From an uncultured Collinsella sp. (GTDB lineage Bacteria > Actinomycetota > Coriobacteriia > Coriobacteriales > Coriobacteriaceae), in the NCBI GenBank assembly GCA_900541055.1, contig UQHZ01000023.1, positions 1-26,759 on the forward strand: DNA of 26,759 nt, given 5' to 3'. Numbering within the stretch: the stretch's first letter is position 1; the number at the start of each line of letters is the position of its first letter. The translations under genes were made by a program, and so were the position numbers. The notes under the pieces were generated by a model, which was not told the origin of the DNA, did not search any database, and was given only the letters and a program-made list of their open reading frames with translations. Shown here piece after piece: positions 1 to 7,444 of this stretch.

Positions 1-48
1 CCGCTAGGCGGGCACTTTTACCGGGCGGCTAACCCACACAAACCCCCG

Positions 49-75
49 AAGAGCCTAATTTGGGACGGGACTCTT
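49..75 (-). terminator. Weak hairpin downstream of the LysR gene
   Basis: AAGAGCC (49-55) can pair with GACTCTT (69-75), with one G-U pair when read as minus-strand RNA. It lies just past the LysR stop codon. There is no good U-tract, so a terminator role is only a suggestion. Nothing else is visible in bases 1-79. Confidence 0.25.
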
Positions 76-79
76 TTGG

Positions 80-958
80 CTATTTGAGAAGTTGTGCCAT
101 GGCGTTGACGAATTTTTGTACTTGGAGGGTGGGCTCGAGCGGGTAGTGCAGAAAGACTGGCACCTCGCGACCGCATAGGAACGGCACGTCCACAAAGGCC
201 GGGTGCACCCCCGACCACGCCCCGCAGGTGAGCACCGCGTCGCCCTTTTCCTCCGCCTCGTTAAAGAGCGCAAAGTCGAAGCTATCCACATCGATCACGT
301 CCACGCCGCCGTCTGCCAAAAGATCGATACGCAGGCTGTCCATAGCGTCGTTGCCGTGGCGGAGTACGCGCAGACGCATGCCCTCCAGGTCGGCAACCGT
401 AATGCGATTCTTGCGCGCCAGCGGGCTCGTGCGCGGCACGTCGATATAAAACGGTACGTTAACGATGCGAAGCTTTTGGCAGGCGTCGCCCCAGCGCGGG
501 GTCGAAAAACTCGACTGCACTACATCCACCTCGCGACCAAGGCTGCGCATGACGGATTCGCGTTCGTCGTAGAGGTCGCTCACCGGCACGATCTCGAAGC
601 GCAACGATGGCTCCAGCTCGTGTACGTCCGTCCACATCGACAGCGTTTGGCGCCCCGGGCACATCATCGACACGCCCAGACGCACGGCACCGCCATCGCC
701 CGCCGCGCGTCGGGCGCGACGCAGCGCATCCTCGGATTGCCGCATGATCGAGCGCGCGTCGTCCACCAGCAGAGCGCCCGCCGGCGTCACCTTAACACCC
801 GAATGCGAGCGCTCGAACAACGTGATGCCAAACTCGGCCTCGAAGCCCGACACCTGCTTGACGAGCGCCGGGGTCGACACGCGCAATTTTGCCGCCGCAC
901 GCGAGAAGCTTCCCAGCTCCGCGGCGGCCGATATGGCCTCGAGTCGTCGATCGTACAC
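80..958 (-). CDS. LysR-family transcriptional regulator
   Basis: This is a LysR-type DNA-binding regulator of about 292 residues, the usual family length. The N-terminal winged helix-turn-helix (about residues 5-64) includes the stretch GSFSRAAAKLRVSTPALVKQ followed by FERSHSGVKVTPAG, which is characteristic of the family. The rest is the periplasmic-binding-protein-like effector domain. I place the start at the GTG at 958 because GGGAG lies 6 nt upstream and the HTH then begins at the normal distance. An in-frame ATG at 988 has no Shine-Dalgarno sequence. The gene is divergent from the SDR-MFS-oxidoreductase cluster across a 233-bp region, the classical arrangement for a LysR protein controlling the neighbouring operon and itself. 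The effector is unknown but is probably the substrate of that cluster. Confidence 0.9.
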   Translation of the reverse strand: MYDRRLEAISAAAELGSFSRAAAKLRVSTPALVKQVSGFEAEFGITLFERSHSGVKVTPAGALLVDDARSIMRQSEDALRRARRAAGDGGAVRLGVSMMCPGRQTLSMWTDVHELEPSLRFEIVPVSDLYDERESVMRSLGREVDVVQSSFSTPRWGDACQKLRIVNVPFYIDVPRTSPLARKNRITVADLEGMRLRVLRHGNDAMDSLRIDLLADGGVDVIDVDSFDFALFNEAEEKGDAVLTCGAWSGVHPAFVDVPFLCGREVPVFLHYPLEPTLQVQKFVNAMAQLLK

Positions 959-1191
959 GTCAATCTCCCGTTTCCAGACGCATGGCAATGAACTGCCGAA
1001 GGGGGTCGTTTTGGCAGGTCACGCGCTCAATTGAGAAAAAACTGCATCGCACAGTGTAAACCTATGGTTAACGCCATTCTAACAAATATGCAATTCACCT
1101 GCGCAAATGCAAAGCATACGATAACCAGCGAAAACCACGTGGGTCGGTTAATGGGAGCGACCCACCGGGAGGCACAAGAAGGGAAGTTCCT
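959..1191. promoter_or_regulatory. Divergent control region with candidate LysR sites and a leader hairpin
   Basis: This gene-free region separates the LysR gene from the SDR operon. It holds a perfect 10-bp palindrome CTCAATTGAG (1026-1035) and a dyad AACC-TAT-GGTT (1059-1069), either of which could be a LysR site. Near the SDR start is a perfect 8-bp stem, GTGGGTCG (1139-1146) with CGACCCAC (1158-1165) and an 11-nt loop. It ends 26 nt before the SDR ATG and so may lie in the mRNA leader. No confident -35/-10 pair could be chosen. Confidence 0.45.
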
Positions 1192-2073
1192 ATGAGCAAC
1201 TGGCTTAAGCTCGAGGGCGATGTCTGCGCCGTGACCGGCGCGCTCGGCGGTATGGGCGTCGAGATCTGCCGCGAGTTCGCCCGCAACGGCGCCAACGTCG
1301 TCCTGCTCGATCTGGACGAGGAGAAGGTCAAGGCCGCAGCCGCCGACCTCGCCGCCGAGTTTGGCATCCACGCCGAGGGCTACAAGATGAACGCCACCGA
1401 CGAGGCCGAGGTTCAGGCCGCCGTCGATGCCACCATCGCCGACTTCGGCCGCGTCGACGTTCTCGTCAACACCGCCGGCATCCTGCGCTTCGCCGCCATG
1501 GAGGACCTGCCGCTGAGCGACTGGGAGCAGGTGCTCAACGTCAACCTCACCGGCTACTTCATCACCTCGCAGCGCTTTGGTCGCGAAATGATCAAGGCCG
1601 GCCAGGGTCGCCTGGTGCACATCTCGACCGTTGCCAGCCACTCCCCCGAGACGTTCTCGGGTGTGTACAGCTCCACTAAGGCCGGCGTCAACATGATGTC
1701 CAAGATGCTCGCCGCCGAGTGGGGCCCCTACGGCGTCCGCTCCAACTGCGTCGAGCCCTGCTTTGTCAAAACCCCCATGTCGGCAAGCTTTTACGCCGAC
1801 CCCGAGGTCGAGAAGAGCCGCAGCCGTCTGATCGCCACGCGTCGCATCGGCGAGGTCAGCGATATCGCCAACGCCGTCATGTTCCTGGCGTCCAAGCGCT
1901 CGGACTTTACCACCGGCGACGCCATCAAGGTCGACGGCGGCTTCTCCAACATGATGGGCGACCTCACCGCCAAGCCCGGCGGCCGCCGAGCCTATGCCGA
2001 CAACTACCTTAAGAACAAGGGCGTCGAGCTCTGGTCCGATGAGTCCGGCGTCGCAAAGCCGACTGACCAGTAA
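1192..2073 (+). CDS. SDR-family NAD(P)-dependent oxidoreductase
   Basis: This is a classical short-chain dehydrogenase of 293 residues, predicted to oxidise or reduce a secondary alcohol/ketone in the cytoplasm. The cofactor motif is TGALGGMG at residues 15-22. Asp40 at the end of the second strand suggests NAD(H) rather than NADP(H). NTAG is at 93-96, Asn at 116/118, and the active-site YSSTK is at 159-163. The catalytic serine position, 13 residues before Tyr159, appears to be Thr146, preceded by Ser145. A C-terminal tail of about 35 residues after the usual DGGF motif is longer than in FabG-type enzymes. The start has an AAGAAGGG ribosome binding site. It is the first gene of the cluster with the MFS carrier and the Gfo/Idh/MocA enzyme. 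It does not resemble the Collinsella 7-beta-hydroxysteroid dehydrogenase as I remember it. The substrate is unknown. Confidence 0.92.
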   Translation: MSNWLKLEGDVCAVTGALGGMGVEICREFARNGANVVLLDLDEEKVKAAAADLAAEFGIHAEGYKMNATDEAEVQAAVDATIADFGRVDVLVNTAGILRFAAMEDLPLSDWEQVLNVNLTGYFITSQRFGREMIKAGQGRLVHISTVASHSPETFSGVYSSTKAGVNMMSKMLAAEWGPYGVRSNCVEPCFVKTPMSASFYADPEVEKSRSRLIATRRIGEVSDIANAVMFLASKRSDFTTGDAIKVDGGFSNMMGDLTAKPGGRRAYADNYLKNKGVELWSDESGVAKPTDQ

Positions 2074-2085
2074 ACCAACCCGACA

Positions 2086-2116
2086 GGGAGGACCCGCGGA
2101 CACGCCTGTTCCTCCC
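2086..2116 (+). other. Intercistronic hairpin between the SDR and MFS genes
   Basis: GGGAGGA (2086-2092) pairs perfectly with TCCTCCC (2110-2116). An alternative helix, ACAGG (2083-2087) with CCTGT (2105-2109), would exclude part of it. There is no U-tract, so this looks like an mRNA-stability or attenuation element rather than a terminator. Confidence 0.35.
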
Positions 2117-2139
2117 CCGTATCGATTAGAAAGAGTCCA

Positions 2140-3396
2140 ATGGCTTCCACCAACTCCAACAAGGGTCGCGCCGTCGTGCTTTCCGCCGCGTGCGTCACCA
2201 TGTTCTTCGTCAGCTCCATCGCGCTGTATTCCGTCGTGAGCAAGAACCTGCTCGCCGTCTACCCCGAGTGGTCCAGCGCTCTTACCTGGGCCTTCCCGGT
2301 CTTTCAGACCATCATGGCCGTGACGGGCATCTTCGCCGGCCGCATCTCCGATAAGATCGGCCCGCGCAACGTCGTGATCGCCGCCGCCGTGTGCTACGGC
2401 CTGGGCTGGTTCATGTCCGGCACCGTCACCGAGCCGTGGCAGTTCTACCTGTGGTTCTCGTTCGTCGCCGCCATCGGCAACGGCCTGGGCTACAACCCGG
2501 CGCTCACCACCGGCCAAAAGTGGTTCATCGACAAGAAGGGCCTCGCCTCAGGCATCACCCTGGCCGCTTCGACCGCCGGCCCCGCCGTGCTGTCCCCGGT
2601 GCTCGCCTCGCTGCTCATCCCGAGCCTGGGCATCTTTGGCGCCCTTAAGGCGCTCGGCGTCATCTTCTTTGTGATGATCGCCGCCTCCGCCCTGTTCCTG
2701 AAGGCCCCCGAGGCCGGTTGGCTGCCCGAGGGCTTCGAGGCCCCCAAGGGCGGTGCGCACGCCGGCACCTTCGGCGACCTCACCCCGGGCGAGATGGTCA
2801 AGACCCCGCGCTTCTGGGTCCTCATCGTCACCTTCGCCTTTGCCGCCACCGCGGGCACCCTGCTCGTGGGCAAGGTTGCCTCCATCGCCGCCGTCCAGCT
2901 CTTCGCCGACCCCACGAGCGCCGCGGCCGTCGCCCTCGGCGGTGTGGTGGTCTCCGTCAACACCTGCGCCAACCTGGTTGGCCGTCTGTCCTTTGGCCAG
3001 ATCATCGACAAGCTCGGCGCCTACAAGTCGCTGCTCATCAGCCTTGTCGTCACCATCGTCGCGCTCGTCATCATGTCGATGAGCTTTACGCAGGGCATGT
3101 TCTTTGTGGCGCTCGCCCTGCTCGGCTTTAGCTTTGGCGCCCTGCTCGTCATCTACCCGCCGCTCACCGGCGGCGCCTTTGGCACCAGCAACATCGGTGT
3201 CAACTACGGCATCATGTTCTTGGGTTATGCCGCTTCCACCTGGATCAGCCAGCCCATCACCGCCGTGCTGTATCACGCCGAGGCCGGCAGCGCCGCCTAC
3301 CAGCAGTCCTTCTACGGCGCTATTGTGATCGCCACCATCGCCGTCGTGCTCACCGTCTACATGATGGTCTCCGACAGCAAGAAGAAGTCCGCCTAG
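2140..3396 (+). CDS. MFS transporter, oxalate/formate-antiporter-like (OFA) family
   Basis: This 418-residue integral membrane carrier has about 12 predicted transmembrane helices. The loop between helices 2 and 3 carries the major-facilitator motif GRISDKIGPR. The signature after helix 6 (PEAGWLPEGFEAP) and the overall pattern match the OFA subfamily, whose members carry oxalate/formate, lactate and other monocarboxylates, although many are of unknown specificity. The gene lies 66 bp after the SDR gene and is presumably co-transcribed with it. The cluster context suggests it imports the substrate of the two dehydrogenases or exports a product. The start has only a weak purine-rich ribosome binding site (AGAAAGAG). 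The exact substrate cannot be read from the sequence. Confidence 0.88.
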   Translation: MASTNSNKGRAVVLSAACVTMFFVSSIALYSVVSKNLLAVYPEWSSALTWAFPVFQTIMAVTGIFAGRISDKIGPRNVVIAAAVCYGLGWFMSGTVTEPWQFYLWFSFVAAIGNGLGYNPALTTGQKWFIDKKGLASGITLAASTAGPAVLSPVLASLLIPSLGIFGALKALGVIFFVMIAASALFLKAPEAGWLPEGFEAPKGGAHAGTFGDLTPGEMVKTPRFWVLIVTFAFAATAGTLLVGKVASIAAVQLFADPTSAAAVALGGVVVSVNTCANLVGRLSFGQIIDKLGAYKSLLISLVVTIVALVIMSMSFTQGMFFVALALLGFSFGALLVIYPPLTGGAFGTSNIGVNYGIMFLGYAASTWISQPITAVLYHAEAGSAAYQQSFYGAIVIATIAVVLTVYMMVSDSKKKSA

Positions 3397-3404
3397 TTCT
3401 ACCG

Positions 3405-3435
3405 ATGTGACAAAGGGACTGTCCCTTTGTCACAT
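3405..3435. repeat. REP-like palindrome, copy A
   Basis: ATGTGACAAAGGGAC (3405-3419) and GTCCCTTTGTCACAT (3421-3435) form a perfect 15-bp inverted repeat around one central base. It begins 8 nt after the MFS stop codon. A nearly identical palindrome lies at 16771-16803 and a related one at 14281-14317. It lacks a T-tract on either side, so it is better called a dispersed palindromic repeat than a terminator, although it could protect the upstream mRNA 3' end. Confidence 0.8.
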
Positions 3436-3465
3436 TCCACCGGTCACCAGTATTAAGGAGTCGAA

Positions 3466-4506
3466 ATGTCTGAGCTCAACCCCGTCCGCATTGCCGTTAT
3501 CGGCGCCGGCGCCATGGGCCGCAACCACATCCGCTTTGTCACCGAGGAGCCCGAGGCCGAGCTCGTCGCCATCGCCGACGCCTTTGAGGGCGCCCGTGCC
3601 ACGGCCGAGGCCGCCGGCGTGCCGTTTTACACCGATCCCGCCCAGATGATGGACGAGGTCAAGCCCGAGGCCGTCATTATCGCCACCCCCAACGACCTGC
3701 ATTTGGGCGTTGCCCGCGAGGCCGTGAAGCGCAACATCGTGCCGTTGGTCGAAAAGCCGATCTCTAACGACCTGGAGGATGCCCAGGCTTTCGCTGCCGA
3801 GGCCGAGACCGCCGGCGTGCCCGTGCTCGTGGGTCAGCACCGTCGCCACAACCCCTTCGTCAATAAGGCCAAGGAGATCATCGAGTCCGGCGAGCTGGGC
3901 AAGCTCACCGTATCGAGCTTCCACTACATGATCTATAAGAATGACGAGTACTTCGACGTCGAGTGGCGCCGCAAGAAGGGTGCCGGCCCGATCCTGGTCA
4001 ACCTGGTGCATGACGTCGACCTGCTCCGCTACCTGCTGGGCGAGCCCGTTGCCGTCCAGGGTATGCAGTCCAGCGCCGCCCGCGGTTTTGAGACCGAGGA
4101 CTCCGCCGTGGTCAACGTCCGTTTTGCCGATGGCGCGCTCGCAAGCATGACCATCTCCGACGCCACCGCCAGCCCCTGGAACTGGGAGGCCACCGCTCGC
4201 GAGGATCCGCAGTACCGCCCCTTCGACGCCGACGCCTACTTTATCGGCGGCACTAAGGGCGCCCTTTCGCTGCCCCGCCTGCACCAGTTCTCCTACGACG
4301 GCGCCTCCAACTGGCACAAGCCGCTGCAGATGGAGATTCCGGCCGTCGACCCGGCGCTGCCGCACAAGATGCAGCTCAAGCACTTTGTGAAGGTTGTCCG
4401 CCGCGAGATTGAGCCCGTCGTGACCCCCGCTGATAACGTTAAGACGCTCACGCTTCTCAACGCCATCAAGGAGGCCGCCGAGACCGGCCAGCTCGTCGAG
4501 CTGTAA
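3466..4506 (+). CDS. Gfo/Idh/MocA-family oxidoreductase
   Basis: This 346-residue NAD(P)-dependent dehydrogenase belongs to the glucose-fructose oxidoreductase/inositol dehydrogenase family. The N-terminal Rossmann motif is GAGAMG at residues 13-18, with Asp38 after the second strand. EKP is at 96-98, where the lysine is catalytic in the family. The GQHRRHNP segment is at 123-130 and the active-site NLVHDVDLL segment at 179-187, with His182 and Asp185. Such enzymes oxidise ring hydroxyls of sugars, inositols or sugar acids. AAGGAG precedes the ATG at 5-nt spacing. It follows the MFS gene by 69 bp across palindrome copy A and is followed by a strong terminator, so it is probably the last gene of the unit. 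Together with the SDR it implies two successive redox steps on one imported or metabolised compound. Confidence 0.92.
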   Translation: MSELNPVRIAVIGAGAMGRNHIRFVTEEPEAELVAIADAFEGARATAEAAGVPFYTDPAQMMDEVKPEAVIIATPNDLHLGVAREAVKRNIVPLVEKPISNDLEDAQAFAAEAETAGVPVLVGQHRRHNPFVNKAKEIIESGELGKLTVSSFHYMIYKNDEYFDVEWRRKKGAGPILVNLVHDVDLLRYLLGEPVAVQGMQSSAARGFETEDSAVVNVRFADGALASMTISDATASPWNWEATAREDPQYRPFDADAYFIGGTKGALSLPRLHQFSYDGASNWHKPLQMEIPAVDPALPHKMQLKHFVKVVRREIEPVVTPADNVKTLTLLNAIKEAAETGQLVEL

Positions 4507-4579
4507 TGCCTTAAGAGCGGGCTGCGGCAAACTCCCATGCCGAACCCTTCGGTCCGCCACCAACAAGCCCCTCTTCTTT

Positions 4580-4614
4580 GCCCCGCGAGCAGCCTCCTGC
4601 CCGCGGGGCTTTTT
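4580..4614 (+). terminator. Rho-independent terminator of the SDR-MFS-oxidoreductase unit
   Basis: GCCCCGCG (4580-4587) pairs with CGCGGGGC (4602-4609) and is followed directly by TTTTT (4610-4614). It lies 74 nt after the oxidoreductase stop codon. This is a textbook intrinsic terminator. Confidence 0.9.
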
Positions 4615-4674
4615 GGTACCTTGCCGACGATTTTCCTGGAGCGGGGGCTATTTTGCGCCTCAGCTTGGTTCGTT

Positions 4675-4836
4675 CGCCACGAAATGGGCCTATCTACTAC
4701 GTTTAACCGATCACCCTCAACCATGCCGAATTTCGAGAAATAAAAACCGCAGGTAGGCGGGTTGCGTATTTTCGGAAAACCGAGGGATGGCCGACCCATA
4801 TGGTTCAAACGTAGTAGATAGGTCGTTTTCGTGGCG
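4675..4836. repeat. 162-bp intergenic element with 30-bp terminal inverted repeats
   Basis: The left arm 4675-4704 and right arm 4807-4836 match at 27 of 30 positions when one is reverse-complemented. The shared core is CCTATCTACTACGTTT and the outer end is CGCCACGAAA. The inside is AT-richer than its surroundings and contains shorter self-complementary bits (for example TTTCGAGAAA). No reading frame is convincing. It looks like a MITE-type non-autonomous element or a large structured RNA, and lies 82 nt upstream of the tex start codon. A separate 7-bp hairpin, CCCAAAA/TTTTGGG (4841-4859), follows it. Confidence 0.7.
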
Positions 4837-4917
4837 CGGCCCCAAAACAGTCTTTTGGGACGGGTGGTATCCTTGGTAGCCCTGTGCTGCAAACGCACCT
4901 TAAACGCAAGGAGTCCC

Positions 4918-7065
4918 ATGGATCTTATCGCCCAGCTCGCCCGCGAGCTCAACCTTAAGGCCGCCAACATCGAGGCGGCCGTCAAGCTCATCGACGAGGG
5001 CAACACCATCCCCTTTATCTCGCGCTACCGCAAGGAAGCCACGGGCGGCATGGACGACGTCGCCCTGCGCACACTCGACGAGCGTCTGTCCTACCTGCGC
5101 AATCTTGAGCAGCGTAAAGAGGACGTCATTCTGCTCATCGACGCCCAGGGCAAGCTCACGCCCGAGCTCGAGCAGCAGATTCGCGAGGCCACACAGCTCC
5201 AGCGTGTCGAGGACCTCTACAAGCCCTACCGCAAAAAGCGCATGACCCGCGCGCAGAAGGCCCGCGAAGCAGGCCTGGAGCCGCTCGCCAACATGATCAT
5301 CATGCAGGCCTCGGCCAAGGGCAGCGCACTCGACGCCGCCGCGGCCTACGTCAACGAGGAAGCCGGCTTCGACACGCCCGAGAAGGCGCTCGCCGGCGCG
5401 GCGGACATCGTGGCCGAGACGGTGGCCGAGGACCCCGAGAACGTCGCCGACCTGCGCGCCTTTACGCAAAACACCGCCGACATCGTCGTCGAGGCCACCG
5501 ACCCCGCCGAGAAGACCCCCTACGAGCCGTACTACAGCTATGACGAGCCGCTGCGCCGTATACCCAACCACCGCGTGCTGGCTATCGACCGCGGTGAGCG
5601 CGAGGGCAAGCTCCGCGTGCGCGTGAACGTCGACGGCGCCGCCGCCACGGCACGCCTCGGCAGCCGCTGGCCCCGCCGCCAGGGCGTGTTTGCTCCCACC
5701 TTCGATGCCGCCATCGCCGACGGTTACAAGCGCCTCATGGCCCCCTCGCTGGAGCGCGAGGCCCGCGCCAAGCTCACCGTCCGCGCGCAGACCGAGGCCA
5801 TTAATGTCTTTGCCAAGAATCTCGAGGGCCTGCTCTCGGCACGCCCCGTCCGTGGCGCCCGCGTGCTCGCGCTCGATCCGGGCTACCGCACCGGCTGCAA
5901 GGTCGCCGTTATGGACGAGACCGGCAAGCTGCTCGACCACGGCGTGGTCTACCCCACCAAGCCGCGCCACGACGTCGCCGGCACCAAGCGCGAGCTCGCC
6001 CGCCTCGTCAAGAAGGACAGCGTCAACACCATCGTCATCGGCAACGGCACCGCCAGCCGCGAGACCGAGGAAGTCGTCTCGGAGTTCATCGCCGAGCAGG
6101 CGCCCAGCCTTCGCTACACCATCGTTAACGAAGCCGGCGCGTCGGTGTACTCCGCCTCCGAGCTCGCCAGCCAAGAGTATCCCGATCTGGACGTCACCGT
6201 GCGTGGCGCCATGAGCCTGGGCCGCCGTCTACAGGACCCGCTGGCAGAGCTCGTCAAGATCCCGCCCCAGTCCATCGGCGTTGGCCAGTACCAGCACGAC
6301 CTTGACCAGGCCGAGCTTTCGCGCACCCTGGGCCATGTGGTGGAGGACGTCGTCAACCGCGTGGGCGTCGACGTCAACACCGCAAGCGCGAGCCTGCTGG
6401 GATATGTATCGGGCATCACGCCGAGCGTGGCCAAAAACATCGTGGCCTACCGCGAGGAAAACGGCGCCTTTACCGATCGCCGCCAGCTCAAGAAGGTCCC
6501 CAAGCTGGGACCCAAGGCATACCTCAACGCCGCGGGTTTCCTGCGCATCAGCGGCGGCAAGAACCCGCTCGACGCGACAAGCGTCCACCCCGAGAGCTAC
6601 GAGGTGGCCGCGGCCGTCCTGGAGCGCGCCGGCGTTAAAGCAAGCGAGCTCAGCCGCGGCGGCGTGCCCGACATCGAGCGCCGCCTAGGCAGCATCTCGG
6701 CGCTGGCAAGCGACCTGGACTGCGGCACCCTCACGCTCATCGACATCGTTAACGAACTCAAGAAGCCCGGTCGCGACCCGCGCGACGACGCGCCCGAGGT
6801 GGTCTTTAGCCGCTCAGCGCTTTCCATCGACGACCTGGAACCCGGCATGGAGCTCAAGGGCACGGTGCGCAACGTTGTGGACTTTGGCGCCTTCGTCGAC
6901 GTGGGCGTGCACCAGGACGGCCTCGTGCACATCTCCAAACTGGCTAACCGCTTCGTCAAGCACCCGAGCGACGTGGTGCGCGTCGGTGACACGGTCAAGG
7001 TGTGGATTGAAAAGGTCGATCGCGACCGCAAGAAGATTTCCCTCACCATGGTGCAGGGGAAGTAA
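4918..7065 (+). CDS. tex: Tex-family RNA-binding protein (YqgF/HhH/S1 domains)
   Basis: This 715-residue Tex homologue is a conserved cytoplasmic nucleic-acid-binding protein associated with transcription and RNA metabolism. The order is typical: an N-terminal helical Tex domain opening with LIAQLARELNL, a YqgF/RNase-H-like domain starting near ALDPGYRTGCKVAV (about residue 319), tandem helix-hairpin-helix motifs around 480-560 (VNTASASLL, LKKVPKLGPKAY), and a C-terminal S1 domain (about 640-710) with GTVRNVVDFGAFVDVGVHQD. I chose the ATG at 4918 because AAGGAG lies 4 nt upstream and the family begins here. The frame is open back to 4831, but that extension runs from the edge of the inverted-repeat element and has no ribosome binding site. 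The gene stands alone, with its own promoter presumably in 4837-4905. Confidence 0.96.
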   Translation: MDLIAQLARELNLKAANIEAAVKLIDEGNTIPFISRYRKEATGGMDDVALRTLDERLSYLRNLEQRKEDVILLIDAQGKLTPELEQQIREATQLQRVEDLYKPYRKKRMTRAQKAREAGLEPLANMIIMQASAKGSALDAAAAYVNEEAGFDTPEKALAGAADIVAETVAEDPENVADLRAFTQNTADIVVEATDPAEKTPYEPYYSYDEPLRRIPNHRVLAIDRGEREGKLRVRVNVDGAAATARLGSRWPRRQGVFAPTFDAAIADGYKRLMAPSLEREARAKLTVRAQTEAINVFAKNLEGLLSARPVRGARVLALDPGYRTGCKVAVMDETGKLLDHGVVYPTKPRHDVAGTKRELARLVKKDSVNTIVIGNGTASRETEEVVSEFIAEQAPSLRYTIVNEAGASVYSASELASQEYPDLDVTVRGAMSLGRRLQDPLAELVKIPPQSIGVGQYQHDLDQAELSRTLGHVVEDVVNRVGVDVNTASASLLGYVSGITPSVAKNIVAYREENGAFTDRRQLKKVPKLGPKAYLNAAGFLRISGGKNPLDATSVHPESYEVAAAVLERAGVKASELSRGGVPDIERRLGSISALASDLDCGTLTLIDIVNELKKPGRDPRDDAPEVVFSRSALSIDDLEPGMELKGTVRNVVDFGAFVDVGVHQDGLVHISKLANRFVKHPSDVVRVGDTVKVWIEKVDRDRKKISLTMVQGK

Positions 7066-7079
7066 ACCGCCAAAGCAGG

Positions 7080-7284
7080 GGTACCCCCTGCAGCGACGTG
7101 CAAAATCGCGAGTATTCTGCAAATTCCGCCGTTCCGGATGCCCCTCAGAGACGAAAAAGCAAAAAACAGCCCCGTTTTAGCGTCGTCAGAGCCAAAACGG
7201 GGGCCGTTCCATGCTTTATCTAGCTGGTAAAAGCCTTTACCTTGCTGAATACTCTCAATTTTGCACGTCGCAGGCGGGGGTACC
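7080..7284. repeat. 205-bp intergenic element with 43-bp terminal inverted repeats
   Basis: The arms 7080-7122 and 7242-7284 match at 37 of 43 positions as reverse complements. Both start with GGTACCCCC at the outer end and share CGACGTGCAAAAT and GAGTATTC. Outside the arms, short CAAAG segments also correspond, with a small gap. The middle contains a hairpin described separately. No gene is visible. It occupies most of the gap between the convergent tex and aldolase genes and resembles a MITE or a large folded RNA. Confidence 0.7.
7161..7202 (-). terminator. Minus-strand terminator hairpin inside the 205-bp element
   Basis: Read on the minus strand, CCCCGTTTT (7202-7194) pairs with AAAACGGGG (7178-7170) and is followed by CTGTTTTTT (down to 7161). 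This is a good intrinsic terminator for transcripts arriving from the aldolase gene. On the plus strand the same stem has no T-tract. Confidence 0.6.
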
Positions 7285-7343
7285 TTTGCCCACGGCAGGA
7301 TTGGAGGCCGATCACCAACCTACTGGCAAGTTCGTGTCGGCAG

Positions 7344-7413
7344 CCCCGGCCTTTCCTTTGCCTAGCGCGACCCTCGCGAAGCGCGTGAGCGATAGGGAAA
7401 GGAAAGGCCGGGG
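7344..7413. repeat. 70-bp hairpin element with perfect 16-bp arms
   Basis: CCCCGGCCTTTCCTTT (7344-7359) is perfectly repeated in inverse at 7398-7413. The inner part continues imperfectly (CCTAGCGC against GCGATAGG). It begins 31 nt beyond the aldolase stop codon. There is no T-tract after either arm, so it is a strong structural element rather than a classical terminator. Confidence 0.75.
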
Positions 7414-7444
7414 CGATCAACCCGAGGCGCAGCCAGTGTTCGTG

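Noticed and set aside
1192..2073. Bile-acid hydroxysteroid dehydrogenase
   Set aside because: The SDR motifs are generic, and the sequence does not match the Collinsella 7-beta enzyme as I remember it. Context with a Gfo/Idh/MocA enzyme favours carbohydrate-like substrates.
1027..2517. A 496-codon minus-strand open frame across the SDR and MFS genes
   Set aside because: The product is Gly/Asp/His-rich with no domain, and it is antisense to two well-supported genes.
4854..4864. TTTGGGACGGG, also at 59-69, with a related ATTGGGACGG near 11887
   Set aside because: An 11-mer shared between intergenic regions is suggestive but too short, and the flanks do not align.
4831..4917. N-terminal extension of Tex
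   Set aside because: The extension starts in the inverted-repeat element, has no ribosome binding site and no family similarity, while the ATG at 4918 has AAGGAG.
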